DNA of 20,137 nt. It comes from a virus. The position numbers and the translations under genes are program-made. Of the stretch, positions 8,390 through 15,760 are shown one piece after another. The notes beneath the pieces are model-generated. The model did no database searches. It worked only from the letters and a program-made list of their open reading frames with translations, and was not told where the DNA came from. The number at the start of each line of letters is the position of its first letter. Within the stretch, counting starts at the first letter, position 1. The DNA lies in IMG/VR virus record IMGVR_UViG_3300032282_000199, positions 1-20,137 of that record; one strand, given 5' to 3'.

Positions 8390-9517
8390 ATGGCAGATTT
8401 ACGCGATGCACTAGAAGCACAATTTGAAGCCGCCGAAGATGGCACACTTGACGCACCTATTGAAAAGGAAATCGAATCAAATGACGACCCAATCCAAGCC
8501 GAAAGCCGCGCCCAAGAAGGTAGCGAAGAAAGTAGCCGTGAAGAAACCCGTGATGAAAAAGGTCGCTTCAAAGGTAAGTCCCAAGAAGCCAGTAGCCAAG
8601 ACTATTCCCCTGCGGAATCTAACGATGTGGGGCAGACTGATGCTGGCCATGAAGAATTTAACGAAGTAGGCATTCAACGTCCTACTACATGGAAAAAGGA
8701 CTATTTGCCTATTTTTGACAAAATAGCCGCAAATCAACAGTTAACACCTGAAGAATCTAAAAAGTTTTTAAGTTATGTAGCCGTCCAGCGTGAAAACGAG
8801 TTCAAAAGCGGTGTATCTGCTTACAAGCGTGAAGCTGACAATGCAAGGTCTTTGATTGAAGCCATTAGTCCGTTTGTGCCGGAACTGCAAAAGCAAAACA
8901 TTCACCCTGCTGCATGGATTAATAACCTAGGCCGCGCCCATATGATTTTGTCGCAAGCACCAATGCAACAAAAAATAGATATGTTTCAAAAACTTGCACA
9001 AGATTATGGTATACAATTTAATCCAAGTGAACAGCAATACGGAAACGAATCGCAATATGCGCCCGTTGACCCGTATGCTCAACAACTGTACCAACAGCTT
9101 CAACAGATGAACCAAGAAGTAAGTTCTCTTAAGGGCCGGTACGAGCAAGAAGATAATCAACGATTGATGTCAGAAATCAATCGGGTAGCACAAGATACGG
9201 AGAAGTTTCCGCATTTTGAAGCGGTACGGGAACAGATGGCTCAACTACTTGAGAATAATCTTGCCCCTGACCTCGAAACAGCTTATGCAAAAGCTGTGCG
9301 TTTGCAGGACGATGTTTGGCAACTTGAACAGAACAGACTTCTGAATCAGGCCAAACAATCTCAAAGCAAACAACAGCAAGTAGCGAAAGCGAAGGCGACT
9401 GCGGTAAGTCCAAGGTCCGTTACACCTAACGGGATGGTAGCTACAGGCGATAAAAACAAGGATAGGCGTTCGATGTTGGAATCACAAATTGATTCTGCAA
9501 TGAATGGCCGATTTTAA
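8390..9517 (+). CDS. Probable capsid scaffolding protein
   Basis: A 375-residue, highly charged protein immediately before the capsid gene. Residues about 1-95 are acidic and low complexity (Glu, Asp, Ser and Gln rich), with DEKGRFKGK near 53-61. Next comes RPTTWKKDYLPIFDKIA (about 95-111), a block I associate with phage scaffold-like proteins. The rest is Gln/Glu-rich helical sequence with probable coiled coil at about 225-330. The end is basic (KNKDRRSMLESQIDSAMNGRF). Scaffolds guide procapsid assembly and are then released or proteolysed; no protease gene is seen beside it. A clear Shine-Dalgarno AGGAG (8379-8383) sits 6 nt before ATG, after a 24-bp gap, suggesting independent and strong translation. 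Assignment rests on composition and position. Confidence 0.85.
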   Translation: MADLRDALEAQFEAAEDGTLDAPIEKEIESNDDPIQAESRAQEGSEESSREETRDEKGRFKGKSQEASSQDYSPAESNDVGQTDAGHEEFNEVGIQRPTTWKKDYLPIFDKIAANQQLTPEESKKFLSYVAVQRENEFKSGVSAYKREADNARSLIEAISPFVPELQKQNIHPAAWINNLGRAHMILSQAPMQQKIDMFQKLAQDYGIQFNPSEQQYGNESQYAPVDPYAQQLYQQLQQMNQEVSSLKGRYEQEDNQRLMSEINRVAQDTEKFPHFEAVREQMAQLLENNLAPDLETAYAKAVRLQDDVWQLEQNRLLNQAKQSQSKQQQVAKAKATAVSPRSVTPNGMVATGDKNKDRRSMLESQIDSAMNGRF

Positions 9518-9539
9518 TTTTATTTAATAAGGAAATATC

Positions 9540-10535
9540 ATGGCATTCGCTAACTCAGCAATCACCGATATTATCGCTACTACAATCCAAAGCCGTAGCG
9601 GTGAATTGGCAGACAACTTAACAAACAACAACGCGCTTCTGCGCCGCTTGAAATCTAAAGGTAATGTTAGACCCTTTAGTGGAGGAAATGTAATTTTAGA
9701 GGAGATCATGTATAACGATCCCGCTACCGATAATGCAAATTCCTATAGTGGATATGAAGTAATCAACATTCAACCTGATAGTCCTATCAGTGCCGCACAA
9801 TACTCAATCACTCAGTACGCAGACAGCGTAACAATGAGCGGTTTAGAAATGTTGCAGAATGCTGGTAAAGAAGCAATCATCGACTTGCTCGATGGTCGTA
9901 TGCAAGTATCTGAAGCTCGTCTTTTGAATCGTATTTCTACTGACATTTATGGTGATGGCACCGGCAATGGCGGAAAAAATATCACAGGACTTGCCGCGGC
10001 TGTTCCTGATGTTCCAACTACTGGAACCTACGGCGGCATCGATAGAAGCCAATGGACCTTCTGGCAGTCTAAGAAGTATTCAGGCGTAACCGATGGTGGC
10101 GCGGCTGTTTCTTCTACAAACATTCAAAAATACATGACTTCTTTGGCTATCCAATTAGTTCGTGGTAACGATAAAGCTGACCTTATCGTAGCTGACAATA
10201 ACTACTACTCATTGTATGTTCAGTCATTGCAAGCTATTCAGCGTATTACTTCCGAAGAATCTGCGGCCGCTGGTTTTGCGTCCCTCAAGTTCTACGGCGG
10301 CGGTACTTCAGCTGATGTCGTGTTGGATGGTGGTGTAGGTAATTCTTGTACTACTAACCACATGTTCTTCTTGAATACTAACTACATCTTCTTGCGCCCT
10401 CATAAAGAGCGTAACTTTGTACCTATCGGTGGTGAGCGTCAGTCCATCAATCAGGACGCGATTGTAAAATTATATGGTTGGGCCGGTAATTTAACGACCT
10501 CCAATAGTTTCCTCCAAGGCGTATTGATTGCTTAA
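9540..10535 (+). CDS. Major capsid protein
   Basis: A 331-residue protein, probably with the HK97 fold, that builds the head. The N-terminal part has the pattern SRSGELADNLTNNNALLRRL, then KGNVRPFSGG near 40-49 and YSGYEVINIQP at about 69-79. These blocks, together with SGLEMLQNAGKEAIIDLLD at about 100-118, are characteristic of a common capsid family in short-tailed phages. The C-terminal end (FVPIGGERQSINQDA then LYGWAGNLTTSN) is also typical. Codon use in most of the gene (CGT, CGC, GGT, AAC, ATC) fits high expression. AAGGA (9529-9533) lies 6 nt before ATG. Both GATC sites of the window lie in this gene, at 9704 and 9717. The fold is inferred from family knowledge. Confidence 0.92.
   Translation: MAFANSAITDIIATTIQSRSGELADNLTNNNALLRRLKSKGNVRPFSGGNVILEEIMYNDPATDNANSYSGYEVINIQPDSPISAAQYSITQYADSVTMSGLEMLQNAGKEAIIDLLDGRMQVSEARLLNRISTDIYGDGTGNGGKNITGLAAAVPDVPTTGTYGGIDRSQWTFWQSKKYSGVTDGGAAVSSTNIQKYMTSLAIQLVRGNDKADLIVADNNYYSLYVQSLQAIQRITSEESAAAGFASLKFYGGGTSADVVLDGGVGNSCTTNHMFFLNTNYIFLRPHKERNFVPIGGERQSINQDAIVKLYGWAGNLTTSNSFLQGVLIA
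9704..9720. other. Only two GATC sites of the window, 13 bp apart
   Basis: GATC occurs at 9704-9707 and 9717-9720 inside the capsid gene, and I found no other copy in the 20 kb on hand scanning. The flanking codons from about 9664 to 9790 (AGA, GGA, GAG GAG, AGT, CCC) differ from the codons just upstream. Confidence 0.85.
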
Positions 10536-10565
10536 TCACAGATAGATAAATTAAAGGAAATAATC

Positions 10566-10868
10566 ATGGCAACTGTATATTCAGTAACCCCAATCGCCGG
10601 TATTGATTTGAATGGTGTAACAACTACCAATACAAACTCTGCCGGTACTGCAATCCCAACATTTGGCCCTTTAGGTACTCAAGTGTTTGGTTCTGACGGT
10701 AAGCGTTATGTTTTCGCCAAAGCTGGCGCTACCATTTCTGCTTCAACAGCAGTATGCGACATCAATACCACTACATTCGTTGTAGCGGCTACTGGTGGTT
10801 CATATCTGTCACCAACCGTTGCGCTTGCTTCAGGCAATTACGCATGGTTTAGCAAGGCTTCAGTTTAA
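10566..10868 (+). CDS. Probable head decoration / capsid-associated protein
   Basis: A 100-residue protein, rich in Ala, Thr, Gly and Val, directly after the capsid gene (30-bp gap). It has the pattern VFGSDGKRYVFAKAGATISA at 40-59 and ends ALASGNYAWFSKASV. This is a small beta-rich family I recall following the major capsid gene in many phages. That position and size fit a decoration or capsid-stabilising protein, but no structure is implied by the sequence alone. A good Shine-Dalgarno AAAGGA (10553-10558) precedes ATG by 7 nt; the leader resembles that of the fibre gene at 19764 (both read AAATTAAAGGA). A terminator follows 25 bp after the stop, so this is the last gene of the capsid segment. 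Confidence 0.75.
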   Translation: MATVYSVTPIAGIDLNGVTTTNTNSAGTAIPTFGPLGTQVFGSDGKRYVFAKAGATISASTAVCDINTTTFVVAATGGSYLSPTVALASGNYAWFSKASV

Positions 10869-10892
10869 TAGCTGAATATGTAGCAAAGAACG

Positions 10893-10923
10893 GGGGCTAT
10901 CGGTAGTAGGTAGCCCCTTTTTT
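10893..10923 (+). terminator. Rho-independent terminator after the capsid genes
   Basis: GGGGCTA (10893-10899) pairs with TAGCCCC (10911-10917) around an 11-nt loop, followed by TTTTTT then ATTT. The stem has 7 perfect pairs, 4 of them GC at the base. It sits 25 bp after the decoration gene stop and 38 bp before the next ATG. Because adaptor, hub and ejection genes follow on the same strand, it is more likely a partial terminator than a full stop. No downstream promoter consensus is recognisable. Confidence 0.88.
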
Positions 10924-10960
10924 ATTTAATGTTTTACCTTAACCACTTAAGGAGTATTTC

Positions 10961-11581
10961 ATGGCACTAGAGAGCGATATTCGCGGAACAGGCGGCGTAA
11001 CTGCAATCTTTTATAAGAAGGCACTACCCAACAATTTCAAAACCGAACAAGAAGGCCGTCCCATTTTTGACGATGTAGACATGATTAAAATCTACATTTC
11101 AGGTGACAGCCACAATGTAATTGACACTCTTGTGCGAGAGGACCATAAGCAACGGTTCCCGCACCAATGGCAAAACTACATGAACAAGAACGGCAATGAC
11201 CCCCATTTATCAGGAACTCCACTATCTCAATGGCCATTAATTACTATGTCACAAGCCGAAGAATTAAAGGCCCTTAAGTTTTTTACAGTAGAGAATGTAG
11301 CCGCGGCATCTGATGCCCAACTGCAACGACTTGGTATGACAGCCGGAATGTCACCGCATGCTTTCCGTGACCGTGCTGTTAACTTCTTAAAAGTAGCGCG
11401 TGATGAAGCTGATGTAAACAAAAATGAAGAACAAATACGCACACTTCAAGAGGAAAATGCTAAAATTAAGGCAGAAACAGATGCGAAGTTAGCCCAAATG
11501 CAGGAACAAATGGCTACTATACTTGCGGCTGTTGGTGAAAAGAAACCCCGCAAAAAAAAGGCGGAATCCGTAGAGGAATAA
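10961..11581 (+). CDS. Conserved phage protein of unknown function, coiled-coil C-terminus
   Basis: A 206-residue protein and the first gene after the terminator. It has a strong TAAGGAG (10948-10954) 6 nt before ATG. The N-terminal domain contains EGRPIFDDVDMIKIYISGD (31-49), then RFPHQW at 65-70 and SGTPLSQWP at 84-92. The middle has LKALKFFTVENVAAASDAQL (102-121) followed by RLGM, a segment resembling a short helix-hairpin-helix-like pattern. Residues about 153-190 are coiled coil and the tail is basic then acidic (KKPRKKKAESVEE). I recall this G-R-P-x-F...G-T-P-L-x-x-W-P family from many environmental phages between capsid and connector genes, always unnamed. A structural or assembly role is inferred from its place only. 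Confidence 0.76.
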   Translation: MALESDIRGTGGVTAIFYKKALPNNFKTEQEGRPIFDDVDMIKIYISGDSHNVIDTLVREDHKQRFPHQWQNYMNKNGNDPHLSGTPLSQWPLITMSQAEELKALKFFTVENVAAASDAQLQRLGMTAGMSPHAFRDRAVNFLKVARDEADVNKNEEQIRTLQEENAKIKAETDAKLAQMQEQMATILAAVGEKKPRKKKAESVEE

Positions 11582-11584
11582 GAT

Positions 11585-12490
11585 ATGTCATCAACAATGC
11601 TCCAATTAGTTCAGCAAGTTACAAGCGAACTGAACTTAGCTATTCCAACTTATGTAGCAGGCAATACATCGCAGGATGTCCAACAGGTCCTAGCCCTGAT
11701 GAACGCCGGCGGTAAAGAATTGACCAAGGAATACGATTGGGAAGTGTTGACGAAACCATTTCGATTCTATACGCAATACCTTCAAACAACGGGGTCCTGC
11801 GTAACGGGTTCTTACCAAATTTTTGATTTAGCCGATACGACCGGTATTGACAGCAATTACACCGTAACAGGTAGTAGTTTTCCTCAAGATACCCAAGTCG
11901 TATCCGTTGATTCACCAACCCAAGTAACTGTAAGCCAAAAGTGTTCTGCAACACAGATTAATCAATCCGTGCTGTTTAGTCGAACAATCTATCCTTTACC
12001 TTTTGACTACGAAACCATTACAGACCGCACTCAATGGGATAAGAGCAAACATTGGGAAATGTTGGGACCTGAAACAGCCCAGCAATGGGAATGGCTTAAA
12101 TCAGGCTATATTTCAACAGGACCGCGTGTCCGTTGGCGTTTGTATACCGGCAAGTTTCAGATTTGGCCGCCGATGAATACCAGCGAATATCTTGGTTTTG
12201 AGTATCGTTCTAACGCTTGGGCCTTATCAGCTACCGATGTAGCGCAGACCCAGTTTATTGCAGACACAGACACAACCGTGCTGGACGACCGTTTGCTGGT
12301 TCAATATACAAAACTTAAATATTTCCAAGTTAAGAACTTTGACACTACTGCGCTGGCACAAGATTACTTCCGTTACCTTAATATTGTTAAAGCTAACGAC
12401 AAAGGCAGTCCAAATCTATCATTTGCCCCACAGCCGTCACAAGTTCTTATTGGCTGGGCCAACATTCCTGACAGCGGATACGGAACCTAA
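11585..12490 (+). CDS. Head-tail adaptor candidate (connector)
   Basis: A 301-residue protein that probably docks under the portal and joins it to the tail hub. The N-terminal helical part (QVTSELNLAIPTYVAGN to LTKEYDWEVLTKPF at about 46-59) is typical of short-tailed phage adaptors. YPLPFDYETITDRTQWD (136-152) and RVRWRLYTGKFQIWPPM (181-197) follow, then EYRSNAW and FIADTDTTVLDDRLL (224-238). This block order is one I recognise in podovirus connectors near the gp10-like hub. Residues about 68-133 look like an inserted small beta module. Adaptor identity is inferred from layout and pattern; a tail tubular protein A-like role is an alternative name for the same job. GAGGA (11573-11577) precedes ATG. 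Confidence 0.72.
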   Translation: MSSTMLQLVQQVTSELNLAIPTYVAGNTSQDVQQVLALMNAGGKELTKEYDWEVLTKPFRFYTQYLQTTGSCVTGSYQIFDLADTTGIDSNYTVTGSSFPQDTQVVSVDSPTQVTVSQKCSATQINQSVLFSRTIYPLPFDYETITDRTQWDKSKHWEMLGPETAQQWEWLKSGYISTGPRVRWRLYTGKFQIWPPMNTSEYLGFEYRSNAWALSATDVAQTQFIADTDTTVLDDRLLVQYTKLKYFQVKNFDTTALAQDYFRYLNIVKANDKGSPNLSFAPQPSQVLIGWANIPDSGYGT

Positions 12491-12492
12491 TT

Positions 12493-14253
12493 ATGGCAGT
12501 CGCGCAAAAACGCTCTGCCATGACTGCTTCCCTTCCTTCGCCTATTGGCGGCTGGAACGCAAGAGATTCATTGGCAGAAATGAACCAGCTAGATGCGGTT
12601 CAGATGGTCAATTTCTTTCCAACACCAACTGATGTAACGCTTAGAAAAGGTTACACAAAAACCTCTACAGGCATTACGGGTAATGTTGAAAGCTTGATGA
12701 ATTACACAAAGCAAGTGAGTTATGAACTTTTTGCTTTTGCAGGCAATACTATCTACGAATCCAAGCAAGACCCTGCTTTGCCAGTATTTACAGGAATAAC
12801 AAACGCAAAATGGCAACATGCCAACATGACAAACGCGGGTGGACACTATTTGGCCGCAGTAAACGGTCAAGACCCTGCGCTTTTTTATGACGGAACAAGC
12901 TGGGCATTTCAAGCTACAACTTCCACAGCTCAAACCATTTCTAGTATTACCCATGTAGCGGCTGTAGCGACCCTTACGACAGCCGCGCCCCATGGTTTGA
13001 TAGATGGCAACAAAGTCGTTATTTCAGGGGCAACACCGGCCGCTTATAACGGAACCTATGTAATTGATGTAACTGGGGCCAATACCTTTAAATACACTAT
13101 GGCAAGCACTCCAGCTGGAAATGCAACCGTTGTGGGTAGCTATACCGTATTTGGCATTACAGGCGTGGATTCAAGCACATTAGTGGCCGTTAACTTATTT
13201 AAAAACCGTCTTTATTACACCCAAGAAAATAGCCTAGACTTTTGGTATACCGGTGTTGATGAAATTAGTGGTGCTTTAACCAAATTCCCATTAGGCGGAA
13301 TTGCCCGAAATGGCGGTTATTTACAAGCTATTGGGACATGGACGCTAGACGCAGGATATGGAGTAGACGACTTCTTAGTTTGCGTAACTTCCATGGGCGA
13401 AGTGATTGTTTATAAAGGTTCAAACCCTTCAGACCCTAATGATTGGTCATTAGTAGGTGTATGGCAGATGGGCCAAACCTTTAGCCGCCGGTGCTTTTTT
13501 AAGTATGCAGGCGACCTTTTGCTATTAACCCAAGATGGACTTGTGCCATTGTCAGCCGCATTACAGTCATCAAGACTGGACCCACGGGTAAACATTACTG
13601 ATAAGATTTACTATGCAGTAAGCCAAGCGGCTACGCAGTTTTATGCATTAAATGGCTGGCAAATCAATTACTTTGCATCGCAAAATATGCTGATTTTGAA
13701 TGTGCCTACCAATAACGGCATAGAACAGTATGTTATGCACACCATTACTAAGTCTTGGGCGCGATTTACCGGAATTCAAGCTTATTGCTGGGAAGTTTCC
13801 GGAGATGCTGATATTCACTTTGGGGGTCAAGGCTTTGTTGGGGACTTTTATCAAACTACTAGCGATAACGGGACTAATATTGTTGGGACTGTTCAGCAGG
13901 CTTACTCTTACTTTGACACCCGTGGCGCACTTAAACGATGGACTATGGTCCGCCCAATATTGCAAACGGATAACGGACTACCGACCGTGCTATGCGGTAT
14001 TTCCACAGACTTTGATACAGTTAACTTAACTAATCAGATTAGCTTTAATCCTTCCATTCTTGGGACTGGTATATGGGATGTTTCTGTATGGGATGAAGCC
14101 AACTGGGGTAGTGGACTGGTAACAACAAAAACATGGCAGGGCGTAACAGGACTGGGATATGCCGGTTCAATTAATATGAATGTGGCATCACAAGGAATTG
14201 AATTTCATTGGGCCAGCACGGATTATGTAATGGAAAAAGGTGGAGTTCTCTAA
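12493..14253 (+). CDS. Tail hub / P22 gp10-like stabilisation protein
   Basis: A 586-residue, mostly beta protein expected below the adaptor, closing the DNA channel and holding fibres or ejection proteins. It begins LPSPIGGWNARDSLAEM (14-30) and FFPTPTDVTLRKGY (41-54), a signature I recognise in tail hub proteins of this phage type. Repeating aromatic beta blades follow: NLFKNRLYYTQENSLDFWY (234-252), GEVIVYKGSNPSDPNDWSL (302-320) and QDGLVPLSAAL (347-357). Residues about 146-216 hold an inserted APHGLIDGNKV...YNGTYVI module, common as a beta-sandwich insert in phage proteins. There is no catalytic motif. The start ATG lies 2 bp after the adaptor stop with no strong Shine-Dalgarno, suggesting coupling. 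The GNAT gene begins directly after the stop. Confidence is good for a hub-type protein and moderate for the gp10 comparison. Confidence 0.78.
   Translation: MAVAQKRSAMTASLPSPIGGWNARDSLAEMNQLDAVQMVNFFPTPTDVTLRKGYTKTSTGITGNVESLMNYTKQVSYELFAFAGNTIYESKQDPALPVFTGITNAKWQHANMTNAGGHYLAAVNGQDPALFYDGTSWAFQATTSTAQTISSITHVAAVATLTTAAPHGLIDGNKVVISGATPAAYNGTYVIDVTGANTFKYTMASTPAGNATVVGSYTVFGITGVDSSTLVAVNLFKNRLYYTQENSLDFWYTGVDEISGALTKFPLGGIARNGGYLQAIGTWTLDAGYGVDDFLVCVTSMGEVIVYKGSNPSDPNDWSLVGVWQMGQTFSRRCFFKYAGDLLLLTQDGLVPLSAALQSSRLDPRVNITDKIYYAVSQAATQFYALNGWQINYFASQNMLILNVPTNNGIEQYVMHTITKSWARFTGIQAYCWEVSGDADIHFGGQGFVGDFYQTTSDNGTNIVGTVQQAYSYFDTRGALKRWTMVRPILQTDNGLPTVLCGISTDFDTVNLTNQISFNPSILGTGIWDVSVWDEANWGSGLVTTKTWQGVTGLGYAGSINMNVASQGIEFHWASTDYVMEKGGVL
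14238..14245 (+). promoter_or_regulatory. Shine-Dalgarno that supports a TTG start
   Basis: AGGTGGAG lies at the end of the hub gene, 8 nt before TTG 14254, which directly follows the hub stop (TAATTG). No ATG lies in frame until residue 20, which would remove the first part of the GNAT-like domain, so the TTG start is preferred. Confidence 0.7.
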
Positions 14254-14685
14254 TTGCGCCGCGTAACTACTGAAAATCAATCGCATTTAAGGGCGTGGAT
14301 TACAGGGGTTATGGGCATTCAGTTTGATGAAAATACCACTTGTATAGGGCAAGAAATTGACGGGGATGTGAAAGCGGTGATTGCTTACACTAATATTCAA
14401 GACAAATCTTGCTGTATGCATGTAGCAAGCATTCAAGACGGATGGATTAGTAAAGATTTATTGTGGGCGGCTTTTGATTACCCCTTCAACAAACTGAAAG
14501 TAAAGGTTATACTAGCGGCAGTAGCTTCAACTAACGAAGAAGCCCTGAAGTTAGACCGACACCTTGGTTTTGTTGATAAAGCGTATATCGAAGATGCCCA
14601 TACTGATGGGGATTTAGTTATATTAGCAATGCGGCGTGAAAACTGTCGATGGCTCGACATAAACGCCCCATTAAAAGGAGCATGA
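14254..14685 (+). CDS. GNAT-like acetyltransferase-fold protein
   Basis: A 143-residue protein that starts at TTG. Beta-strand KAVIAYTNI (40-48), CMHVASIQDGWIS (54-66), FDYPF (74-78), then VILAAVASTNEEAL (85-98), LGF (104-106) and VILAMRRENCRWL (122-134) match the family of short phage GNAT proteins often found between virion genes. In GNAT enzymes this fold binds acetyl-CoA and transfers acetyl to an amine. The usual R/Q-x-x-G-x-G/A CoA loop is not visible, as is common in this phage subfamily, so activity is uncertain. The acceptor is unknown. It is encoded between hub and an S74-bearing virion protein, so it may act on a virion protein or be a structural protein that kept the fold. Confidence 0.76.
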   Translation: MRRVTTENQSHLRAWITGVMGIQFDENTTCIGQEIDGDVKAVIAYTNIQDKSCCMHVASIQDGWISKDLLWAAFDYPFNKLKVKVILAAVASTNEEALKLDRHLGFVDKAYIEDAHTDGDLVILAMRRENCRWLDINAPLKGA

Positions 14686-14686
14686 C

Positions 14687-15760
14687 ATGGGTGGTGGTGG
14701 CGGAATATTAAGTCCTGTAACAAATTTACTGTTTGGTGAACCGCAACAAGCGGCAACACCGGACTACACAGGCGCGGCCCAAGCAACAGCGGCAGGCAAT
14801 GTAGCGGCGGCACAAACAGCTACTGCGGCAAACCGCGTAAACCAAGTAACTCCTTACGGAACGCTTACCTACACTGAATCAGGTACAGATTCTCAAGGCA
14901 ATCCACGATGGACTGCTACTCAAGCATTAAGCCCTGACCAACAAGCTTTATACAATATGGACATTGCAACAAGCAAAGGTCTGGGAGCATTACAAGAAAA
15001 AGGTCTTGGTTATGTAGGCAATATGCTGGACCAACCATTTGATACAAGCAAGCTTGTCAGCACCGGCATGGACCCAAGCCAAAGCTATCAAGATGCTTAT
15101 ATGAAGCGTTTGGCACCCCAAATTAATCAAAGCCGCGAACAATTGGACCAACAGCTTGCTAATCAAGGCATTAAGCTGGGTTCCGAAGCTTATAACCGCG
15201 CTAAAACATTGCAAGCACAAAAAGAAAACGATATTTTACTGGGAGCAACAACTCAAGGATTTGGCGTTGGTCAACAAGCTCGTCAGCAAGGCTTTCAAGA
15301 AGCGGCTTATCAGCGTAATGAACCAATCAACACCCTTAATGCAGTGCGTTCAGGTTCACAAGTTACAGGCCCAACCTTTGTAAACCCTTATAACCAAGCA
15401 ACTACAGCAGGCGCAGATTATATGGGCGCGGCTGGCTTAACTGGACAATCAAACATTGCTAACGCTAACGCGCAAAACGCGCAAACAAACGCCATGATGA
15501 GCGGATTGTTTAGTCTTGGCGGTGCTGGCGTAGCTAAGTATTCAGACATTCGCACTAAAGAAAACATTGTCAAGATTGGTATTGCTGAAAACGGTTTGCC
15601 GGTCTACATTTACGAATACAAGCCTGAATTTAAAGACCAACCACTTGCTGGTCATGGCTTGCAAGTCGGCCATATGGCGCATGAAGTGGAAAAAGCTTAT
15701 CCACAGGCTGTTATGACCCTTGAAAACGGATACAAAGCCGTAGATTACGGAATTCTATGA
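14687..15760 (+). CDS. Virion protein with C-terminal S74 self-cleaving chaperone
   Basis: A 357-residue protein in two parts. The body begins MGGGGG and is Ala/Gln/Gly-rich, with NRVNQVTPYGTLTY (49-62) and ALSPDQQALYNMD (80-92), then long helical, Gln-rich sequence to about residue 275. This body type recurs in podovirus-like virion modules and is probably an ejection or tail-tip protein. The end, residues 286-357, matches the intramolecular chaperone/peptidase S74 domain of endosialidase and fibre proteins: SDIRTKENI at 286-294, then VYIYEYK, VGHMAHEVEK and YKAVDYG. The catalytic Ser-Lys pair is S286 and K291, spaced five residues as in the K1F endosialidase. The domain should trimerise, assist folding and cleave itself off. 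AAAGGAG (14674-14680) precedes ATG by 6 nt. The stop overlaps the next ATG (ATGA). Confidence 0.83.
   Translation: MGGGGGILSPVTNLLFGEPQQAATPDYTGAAQATAAGNVAAAQTATAANRVNQVTPYGTLTYTESGTDSQGNPRWTATQALSPDQQALYNMDIATSKGLGALQEKGLGYVGNMLDQPFDTSKLVSTGMDPSQSYQDAYMKRLAPQINQSREQLDQQLANQGIKLGSEAYNRAKTLQAQKENDILLGATTQGFGVGQQARQQGFQEAAYQRNEPINTLNAVRSGSQVTGPTFVNPYNQATTAGADYMGAAGLTGQSNIANANAQNAQTNAMMSGLFSLGGAGVAKYSDIRTKENIVKIGIAENGLPVYIYEYKPEFKDQPLAGHGLQVGHMAHEVEKAYPQAVMTLENGYKAVDYGIL

Noticed and set aside
10897-10906. Small alternative hairpin CTA-TCGG-TAG inside the terminator loop region
   Set aside because: Only three base pairs and exclusive with the 7-bp terminator stem, so it is not likely to be functional.
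10924-10960. Possible promoter after the terminator (TATTTAAT-like box)
   Set aside because: AT-rich by composition, with no convincing -35 partner and no repeat of the motif elsewhere in the window.
12258-12632. 124-codon + strand frame spanning the adaptor/hub junction
   Set aside because: It overlaps the ends of two recognised genes in another frame, and its peptide shows no family pattern.
13648-13965. - strand frame opposite the hub gene
   Set aside because: A shadow of the hub coding sequence; no Shine-Dalgarno or conserved motif was seen.
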